NCBI RefSeq assembly: GCF_036203305.1
Contig: NZ_CP108131.1
Location: 7,316,001-7,380,000, forward strand
Direction of reading: 5' to 3'
Length of the DNA: 64,000 bases
Origin: Streptomyces sp. NBC_00190
GTDB taxonomy: Bacteria; Actinomycetota; Actinomycetes; Streptomycetales; Streptomycetaceae
Under the pieces are notes generated by a model. That model was given only the letters and a program-made list of their open reading frames with translations. It was not told the DNA's origin and searched no databases. Within the stretch, counting starts at the first letter, position 1; every line of letters starts with the position of its first letter. Shown here in pieces: positions 59,279-64,000 of the stretch. The position numbers and the translations under genes are program-made.

Positions 59279-60076
59279 TCAGCTCCGGGTGGGGGTGAGC
59301 AGGACGAAGTCCGCGTTCGACGGGTCGAGGCAGACGGCCAGCCGGCCGACACCCTCGGCGTCCTCCGGCCCCATCTGCACGCTGCCACCGTTCTCGGTGA
59401 CCCTGGCGACCGCGGCGTCGCAGTCGGTGACGTGGAAGACCGGGTGCCAGTACGGCCGTCCGCCGGACAGGGCGAGGTTCTCCCCGGGGAGTTCCATGAG
59501 GCCGCCGTGCATGCGCTCGGCGGGCAGCCCGGCGGGGGTGATGAGGGCGTACGTGCCCCCGCCGCCCGGCAGCGGCATGTCACTGAACTGCCAGCCGAAG
59601 ACACCGCCGTAGAACTCCTTCGCGGCGGCGGCGTCGCTCGTGTACAGCTCGGTCCAGGACAGCGAGCCCGGCTCGTCCACCAGCTCGACGCCCGTATTCG
59701 TTCCCGGCTGCCAGACGGCGAACTGGCCTCCCAGCGGGTCGGTGTACTGCGCCATCCGGCCCCACTCGTCGAGGTCCCTGGGCGCCACCCGCACCGTGCC
59801 GCCGGCGCCCTCGACGGCCTGCGTCGTGGCGTCGGCGTCGGCGACGCTGTAGTAGATCATCCAAGCCGAGCGCGCGCCCCCCTCGGTGAGCTTTCCGAGC
59901 CCGGCGACGATCTTGCCGTCCTTCCGGAACATCCCGCCTTCCATGTCCTCCGCCTCACCCATGGACTCGTAGTCCCACCCGAGTACGGCGCCGTAGAAGG
60001 CCGCGGCGGCAGGGACGTCGGGGGCGCCGAGGTCGAGCCAACAGGGGGAGCCGGGGACGAAGTCAGTGGTGATCAC
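59279..60076 (-). CDS. Two-domain VOC/glyoxalase-like protein
   Basis: A 265-residue protein with two vicinal-oxygen-chelate domains. Each begins with a similar phrase (GSPCWLDLGAPDVPAAAAFYGAVLGWDY at about 9-36 and GSLSWTELYTSDAAAAKEFYGGVFGWQF at about 136-163). Such proteins in Streptomyces are often called hydroxylases or bleomycin-resistance-like, but the function is usually unknown. It is convergent with moeA and ends 15 bp after its stop. Confidence 0.88.
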   Translation of the reverse strand: MITTDFVPGSPCWLDLGAPDVPAAAAFYGAVLGWDYESMGEAEDMEGGMFRKDGKIVAGLGKLTEGGARSAWMIYYSVADADATTQAVEGAGGTVRVAPRDLDEWGRMAQYTDPLGGQFAVWQPGTNTGVELVDEPGSLSWTELYTSDAAAAKEFYGGVFGWQFSDMPLPGGGGTYALITPAGLPAERMHGGLMELPGENLALSGGRPYWHPVFHVTDCDAAVARVTENGGSVQMGPEDAEGVGRLAVCLDPSNADFVLLTPTRS

Positions 60077-60175
60077 GGCGATTGCCTTTCGTAGACCGCT
60101 TGTGACCTCAGCGTGACACCGGCCACTGACACCCGCCCCTCGACCGCTCCCGCGCGGGCGGCATTCGCGAGGAGC

Positions 60176-60218
60176 TAAGCGGCCTCTGGGAAGTGGGGCG
60201 CATCCCCGAGGCCGCTTA
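60176..60218 (-). terminator. Terminator of the ABC-F gene
   Basis: TAAGCGGCCTC (60176-60186) pairs perfectly with 60208-60218, and the loop contains an inner GGGG/CCCC stem (60195-60207). It lies just beyond the ABC-F stop codon on the minus strand. An 11-bp tandem repeat, CGCTTAGACGT, is found between the hairpin and the stop. Confidence 0.72.
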
Positions 60219-60226
60219 GACGTCGC

Positions 60227-61909
60227 TTAGACGTGCCGTACCGACCCCGCCACCGGGGAGCCCGAGCGGAGCTCCAGGCCAGGGCCGGCGAAGGTGGAGC
60301 GGAAGCGGCGGTCGTGGGAGACCGCGACCACCGCGCCGCGGAAGGCGGCCAGGGCCTCCTCCAACTCCTCGACCAGTGCCGGGGACACGTGGTTGGTCGG
60401 CTCGTCCAGGACGAGCAGTCCGGCGGGCCGGGTCACGAGCCGGGCCAGTTCCAGCCGGCGGCGCTGGCCGATCGAGAGCGACGCCACGGGCACCCGCAGG
60501 TCCTCCGCGCGGAACAGCCCGAGGCCGAGGAGCTGCTCTGCGTACTCCTCCGGGTCGCCGGGGCGTCCGGCGGCGAAGCCGTGCAGCAGTGGGTGCTGGC
60601 CCGGATCGACGGCGACCTCCTGCGGGAGGTAGCCGACCGATGTCCCGCACCGCACCGTGCCCTGGTCCGGTGTGAGGTCACCGGCGAGCACCCGCAGCAG
60701 CGTGGACTTGCCCGCCCCGTTCGGACCCGAGACCAGCAGCCGGGCTCCCGGGCCGATCGCCAACTCCGGAACGTTCAGCCGCCCGCCGACCCGGACCGCG
60801 GCCAGTTCCGCCACGTACGGGGTGTCCTCCGGCAGGGCGTCGCCGTCCTCGTCGATCCGCGCGGTGAACCGAAGCGGATCGGGCGGCGCCGCGACGGGCT
60901 CCCGCAGCAGCTGGTCCAGATGCCGACGCGCTGCCCGGACCTGCCCGGACAGCTTGGCCTCGTGCGAGCGCCGGTGCTTGCCGAAGCCCTCCCGCGGGTC
61001 CTTGCCGGTGGTGGCGAGCCGGTGCCCTGCGGCGTCGACGAGGTGCCGCGTGCGGGCGAGTTCGCCGAGGTACTCCTGGTGGCGTTGCTCGCGTCCCCGA
61101 CGGGCCGCGGCTCGCGCGGCCCGGTATCCTGCCCAGCCGTCCCCGTACCGCGTGACGGTCCGCAGATCGTGGTCGACCTCCAGCACGGTCGTCGACACGG
61201 CCTCCACGAACGCGCGGTCATGCGTGATGACGACCGCCGTGCCCCGGTGCGCGCGCAGCCGCTCCGCCAGCCATGCCACGGCCGGTTCGTCGAGGTGGTT
61301 CGTCGGCTCGTCCAGCAGCAGCAGTTCCGGGGACGCGCCGAGCACACAGGCGAGGGCGAGCCGGGACTGCTCGCCGCCGGACAGTGAGCCGAGGGTCCGC
61401 TCGCGGCCGATGTGCCCGATGCCGAGCATGTGCAGGGCGGCATCGGTGCGGGCGTCGGCCGTGTAGCCGTCGCGGGCCTCGTACGCGGTGAGCAGGTCAC
61501 CGTACGCGTCGAGCTCGGCGGGCCCGGCGTGGGCGAGCGCGGCCTCGGCGGCCCGGATGTCGGCCTCCAGCGTCCGCAGCTCGTACCGGGCCGAGTCGAC
61601 GGCGTCCCGCACGGTGCGGTCCGGCCCGAGAGCGAGGGTCTGCGCGAGGTGCCCGATGCCGCCGGGGAAGCTGCGGGTGATCTGGCCGTGGTCGGGTGCC
61701 TCGACCCCGGCGATCAGCCGCATCAGGGTCGACTTGCCGGAACCGTTCTCGCCGATGACGGCGGCCTTCTCGCCGGGACGCAGGGTCAAGGAGACCTGGT
61801 CGAGCACGACGCGGTCGCCGTAGGCCTTGCAGACGTCGGTGAGGGCGAGCTGCGAGACCGGTGTGGTGGAGGCGGCGGCGGTGGGAGCGGCGGGACTGGT
61901 GGAGTGCAT
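60227..61909 (-). CDS. ABC-F ATPase (ribosome protection type)
   Basis: A 560-residue soluble ABC protein with two ATPase domains and no membrane segments. First domain: Walker A GENGSGKST, signature LSGGEQSRLALA, Walker B LLLLDEPTNHLD. Second domain: Walker A SGPNGAGKST, signature LSIGQRRRLELA, Walker B LLVLDEPTNHV. The linker has Arg/His-rich helices (about 260-330), as in antibiotic-resistance ABC-F proteins, which bind the ribosome and displace drugs. The 8-codon leader ORF and attenuator hairpin upstream support drug-induced expression. It lies 33 kb from the NRPS genes, so a link with that peptide is not shown. Confidence 0.92.
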   Translation of the reverse strand: MHSTSPAAPTAAASTTPVSQLALTDVCKAYGDRVVLDQVSLTLRPGEKAAVIGENGSGKSTLMRLIAGVEAPDHGQITRSFPGGIGHLAQTLALGPDRTVRDAVDSARYELRTLEADIRAAEAALAHAGPAELDAYGDLLTAYEARDGYTADARTDAALHMLGIGHIGRERTLGSLSGGEQSRLALACVLGASPELLLLDEPTNHLDEPAVAWLAERLRAHRGTAVVITHDRAFVEAVSTTVLEVDHDLRTVTRYGDGWAGYRAARAAARRGREQRHQEYLGELARTRHLVDAAGHRLATTGKDPREGFGKHRRSHEAKLSGQVRAARRHLDQLLREPVAAPPDPLRFTARIDEDGDALPEDTPYVAELAAVRVGGRLNVPELAIGPGARLLVSGPNGAGKSTLLRVLAGDLTPDQGTVRCGTSVGYLPQEVAVDPGQHPLLHGFAAGRPGDPEEYAEQLLGLGLFRAEDLRVPVASLSIGQRRRLELARLVTRPAGLLVLDEPTNHVSPALVEELEEALAAFRGAVVAVSHDRRFRSTFAGPGLELRSGSPVAGSVRHV

Positions 61910-61949
61910 GGGAATCCTCTGGGGCGTGGTACCTGCTTCCTGGCGAAGG

Positions 61950-61994
61950 GCAGCGCGAACCGGCTACGCGGTGGCCGTGTCCGGATCGCGCAGC
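61950..61994 (-). promoter_or_regulatory. Attenuator-like hairpin between leader ORF and ABC-F gene
   Basis: GCAGCGCGAACCGG (61950-61963) and CCGGATCGCGCAGC (61981-61994) pair at 12 of 14 positions with a 17-nt loop. In the transcript the stem starts 4 nt after the stop of the 8-codon leader ORF and ends about 40 nt before the ABC-F start. A ribosome stalled on the leader would disrupt the stem. Confidence 0.62.
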
Positions 61995-61998
61995 GGGG

Positions 61999-62025
61999 TC
62001 AGAGGAACAGGTAGTGCACGCACAT
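61999..62025 (-). CDS. 8-codon leader ORF upstream of the ABC-F gene
   Basis: The minus strand reads ATG-TGC-GTG-CAC-TAC-CTG-TTC-CTC-TGA, encoding MCVHYLFL. It sits 89 nt upstream of the ABC-F start and is followed at once by a strong hairpin. Short leader ORFs of this kind control ABC-F and other ribosome-protection genes by drug-dependent stalling. A possible -10 box TAGGCT (62032-62037) would place the transcription start at or next to the ATG, so the leader may be translated leaderless. Confidence 0.6.
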   Translation of the reverse strand: MCVHYLFL

Positions 62026-62107
62026 GGGAACAGCCTACTGCGGTGCGAACCGTCTCGTCTTGTTGATTTCCACAGGAGGAGAGCCGGGGGAGAAGGGGAG
62101 CCGGAGC

Positions 62108-63313
62108 ATGCGGCGTGCGTACGTCGCCGCGTACGCCGACCTCGCGAAGCGGTGCGAGCGCCGTGAGCCGGAGCTGCTGCGCCACATCTCGACCGCCGAC
62201 ACCGCGCGCGATCTGGACCTGCTGCGCCGGGCGGCTGGGGAGGACCGGCTGCGCTACTGGGGCATCTCGTACGGAACCCTGCTCGGCGCGACGTACGCGA
62301 ACCTGTTCCCCGACCGGGTCGGACGGCTCGTGGCCGACGGGAACGTCGACCCGCAGGCATGGGTGAACCGCGGCGCGGACGGCGAGCCCGAGCTGAACAC
62401 CTTCCTGCGCCTCGGCTCGTACCTCGGCTCCGCCGACACCCTCGGTCAGTTCCTCGACCACTGCGGCCGCGCGACGGTGTCCCGGTGTGCGTTTTCCGCC
62501 GGGAGCCCGGCGGCGACCCGGGCCAAGTACGACACCTTGCTGGAGCGCCTCGCCGGGCGGCCGGTCGGGAGCTGGACGTACGCGCGCGCGGTGAACGAGG
62601 TGCGCAGCGGGCTCTACACGGTGCATCCGGGCTGGACGGGGACGGCCGGAACTCTGCAGTCGCTGTGGCAGGGACGGGTGCCGGCGGAGCCTCCGGCGCC
62701 GGCCGGGCCCGCCCGCTATCCGGGGTTCGAGCAGTCGCTCGCGGTGCTGTGCGCCGAAAGCCCCAACCCCGCCTCGTCCGGGCACTATCCCGCGCTGGAG
62801 GAGCGGGCCGTGAAGCAGGCCGGGGCGCTCGCCCGGTGGTGGGCCTGGGCCAACGAGCCCTGCACCGCGTGGCCGGCCCGGGCGGCCGCCCCGTACACGG
62901 GCCCGTGGAACCGGACCACCGGGCATCCGGTGCTGGTGGTCAACGCGGTCTACGACCCGTCGACCCCTTGCCGGGCGGGGCAGGCGATGGTCACGGAACT
63001 CGCGGGGGCCCGGCTGCTGACGCTCGACGGCTACGGGCACACCGCGCTGGACAATCCGAGTGCCTGTGTGGAGCGGCACGTGGTCCGGTACGTCCTGACC
63101 GGGGCGCTACCGCCGGAGGGGGCGCGGTGCGGGCAGGACACCCCGCCGTTCGGGACCGGGCGGGAGCGGCCGGCGGGAGCCGCGCCGGACCGTGCGGGCA
63201 AGGCGGGCGGGTGGTGGTACGCCGCACCCTTCACGTCCTGGCCGCAGCGGCCGCTGGGTCTCTTCCCGGCTCGTCCCGGCTGGACCTCGGCCGTGGTGCC
63301 GGGCGGATCATAG
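62108..63313 (+). CDS. TAP-like alpha/beta hydrolase, N-terminally truncated
   Basis: A 401-residue protein matching the C-terminal two-thirds of tripeptidyl-aminopeptidase-like hydrolases. It has the nucleophile motif GISYGT, the aspartate in VYDPSTPCRAG and the histidine in GYGHTALDNPSACV, so the catalytic triad is present. The usual export signal and the first strand region (oxyanion motif NPGGPG and DPRGTG) are absent: the homologous part begins at AYVAAYADLAKRC. The ATG at 62108 has a GGGGAG site 7 nt upstream. It could be a degenerate gene cut by the ABC-F leader region, or a shortened cytosolic protein. Confidence 0.72.
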   Translation: MRRAYVAAYADLAKRCERREPELLRHISTADTARDLDLLRRAAGEDRLRYWGISYGTLLGATYANLFPDRVGRLVADGNVDPQAWVNRGADGEPELNTFLRLGSYLGSADTLGQFLDHCGRATVSRCAFSAGSPAATRAKYDTLLERLAGRPVGSWTYARAVNEVRSGLYTVHPGWTGTAGTLQSLWQGRVPAEPPAPAGPARYPGFEQSLAVLCAESPNPASSGHYPALEERAVKQAGALARWWAWANEPCTAWPARAAAPYTGPWNRTTGHPVLVVNAVYDPSTPCRAGQAMVTELAGARLLTLDGYGHTALDNPSACVERHVVRYVLTGALPPEGARCGQDTPPFGTGRERPAGAAPDRAGKAGGWWYAAPFTSWPQRPLGLFPARPGWTSAVVPGGS

Positions 63314-63456
63314 CCGGGCAGGGGTCGGTTTCCGCCGAATCCGTCATTCCGGGTGCAGAGCGGTGCACGCTCAGTAGCTTCTATCTGACAGACGGTCCTG
63401 CCCTGTTGGAACCGAGGGCCGGGCGTGAACAGAGAGCAGTGAGGGAGCGGACGGCG

Positions 63457-63831
63457 ATGGCGAATGTGGAAGTCTCGTTGAAGGAGACGATGACCTCGAT
63501 CGAGGGCGCGCTGGGTGTCGCGCTGGTGGACTACGCCAGCGGCATGGCCTTGGGTACCCTCGGCGGCGGGAAGGACCTCGATCTGACGGTCGCGGCGGCG
63601 GGCAACACCGATGTGATCCGGGCGAAGGTCCGCACCATGGAAATGCTGGGCATGAAGGACGAGATCGAGGATCTGCTGATCACGCTGGGCTCCCAGTACC
63701 ACCTGATCCGGCTGCTCAAGAGCCGCGGGAGCAATGGACTGTTCCTGTACGTGGTGCTGGACAAGAACAATTCCAACCTGGCCATGGCGCGTCACCAGCT
63801 CAAGCGCATCGAGTCGGCGCTGGAGTTGTAA
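63457..63831 (+). CDS. Roadblock/LC7-domain protein
   Basis: A 124-residue protein of the roadblock/LC7 fold (SIEGALGVALVDYASGMALG, LLITLGSQYHLIRLL, LFLYVVLDKNNSNLAMARHQL). Bacterial members often partner small GTPases and sensor kinases in conservon-type operons, but none of those genes is adjacent in the window. The ATG at 63457 follows GAGGGAG. A nested palindrome follows the stop. Confidence 0.88.
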   Translation: MANVEVSLKETMTSIEGALGVALVDYASGMALGTLGGGKDLDLTVAAAGNTDVIRAKVRTMEMLGMKDEIEDLLITLGSQYHLIRLLKSRGSNGLFLYVVLDKNNSNLAMARHQLKRIESALEL

Positions 63832-63844
63832 CGCCGCATCATCA

Positions 63845-63924
63845 GGGCCCACGCATGCCCACAAGTTGAAGCTTTCTTCAACTCGGCACATCCGAAATCG
63901 GTCAAGTTCGGGCATGCGTGGCCC
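63845..63924. terminator. Nested palindrome downstream of the roadblock gene
   Basis: An outer inverted repeat has arms CCACGCATGCCC (63849-63860) and its complement (63910-63921), extended by GGGCC-like bases. Inside lies a separate hairpin with stem GTTGAAG/CTTCAAC (63865-63882, loop CTTT). It can fold as a large branched structure. It may be a terminator for the roadblock gene, or an end of a mobile element; the window ends before this can be judged. Confidence 0.5.
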
Positions 63925-64000
63925 CAACGGACGCGACGATGGACACCGAAGACCGGCCGACTCGATGCCCCCGCGGCCGCGGCCGCGGTCCAAGCAACGC

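Noticed and set aside
60227..61909. ABC-F protein as self-resistance for the NRPS product
   Set aside because: It is 33 kb away beyond many unrelated genes, and nothing shows that the peptide targets the ribosome.

Overview
The window is high-G+C actinobacterial DNA, almost certainly Streptomyces. This rests on strong GC bias at third codon positions, an MbtH protein, a GAF/PAS/PP2C/HATPase phosphatase and a roadblock protein of the types common in that genus. All calls were read from the sequence without database searches.

Bases 1-27500 hold the right-hand part of a nonribosomal peptide synthetase (NRPS) cluster. It begins inside a synthetase whose last module is C-A*-PCP-TE, where A* has lost its core motifs. 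After a strong terminator hairpin comes a 4459-residue synthetase, PCP-C-(A-MT-PCP)-C-(A-MT-PCP)-C-(A-MT-PCP). It adds three consecutive N-methylated residues, and the first A domain carries a phenylalanine-like code. An operon follows: MbtH, an A-PCP didomain, a SyrP/AsnO-like Fe(II)/2-oxoglutarate hydroxylase, and an SbnB/SbnA-like pair that should make L-2,3-diaminopropionate (Dap). A discrete A domain (minus strand), a discrete PCP and a discrete C domain (plus strand) complete the set. Two PCPs lack a working A domain in cis, and two A domains are supplied in trans, so the system appears to rely heavily on trans-loading. I do not recognise the product. No epimerization domain, exporter or pathway regulator is visible next to it.

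Bases 27600-31050 look like an island edge. They hold an IS701-like transposase that has lost its DDTG motif, remnants of ChrB, IS1182 and IS5-type genes, a small YdhR-like monooxygenase, and a lipoprotein gene cut off after its signal peptide. From 31066 to 34731 there is a copper gene group (CopC-CopD fusion, YcnI, a membrane protein). Next come a PucR-type regulator, a secreted lipase with three 22-bp-spaced direct repeats in its promoter, and an exported protein made of three near-identical 105-residue units.

Bases 39500-46134 carry decayed genes, then guanine deaminase and xanthine dehydrogenase xdhA-xdhB-xdhC (guanine to urate), with tandem palindromic operator-like sites upstream of xdhA. 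Bases 46680-53118 carry a minus-strand set of carotenoid cleavage oxygenase, MFS exporter, ATPase regulator and cytochrome P450, a possible small apocarotenoid or stilbene pathway. The rest holds a PP2C sensor phosphatase, a molybdenum oxidoreductase with its membrane partner and MoeA, a two-domain VOC protein, and an ABC-F ATPase preceded by an 8-codon leader ORF and an attenuator-like hairpin. A TAP-family hydrolase lacking its N-terminal half, a roadblock/LC7 protein and a nested palindrome end the window.
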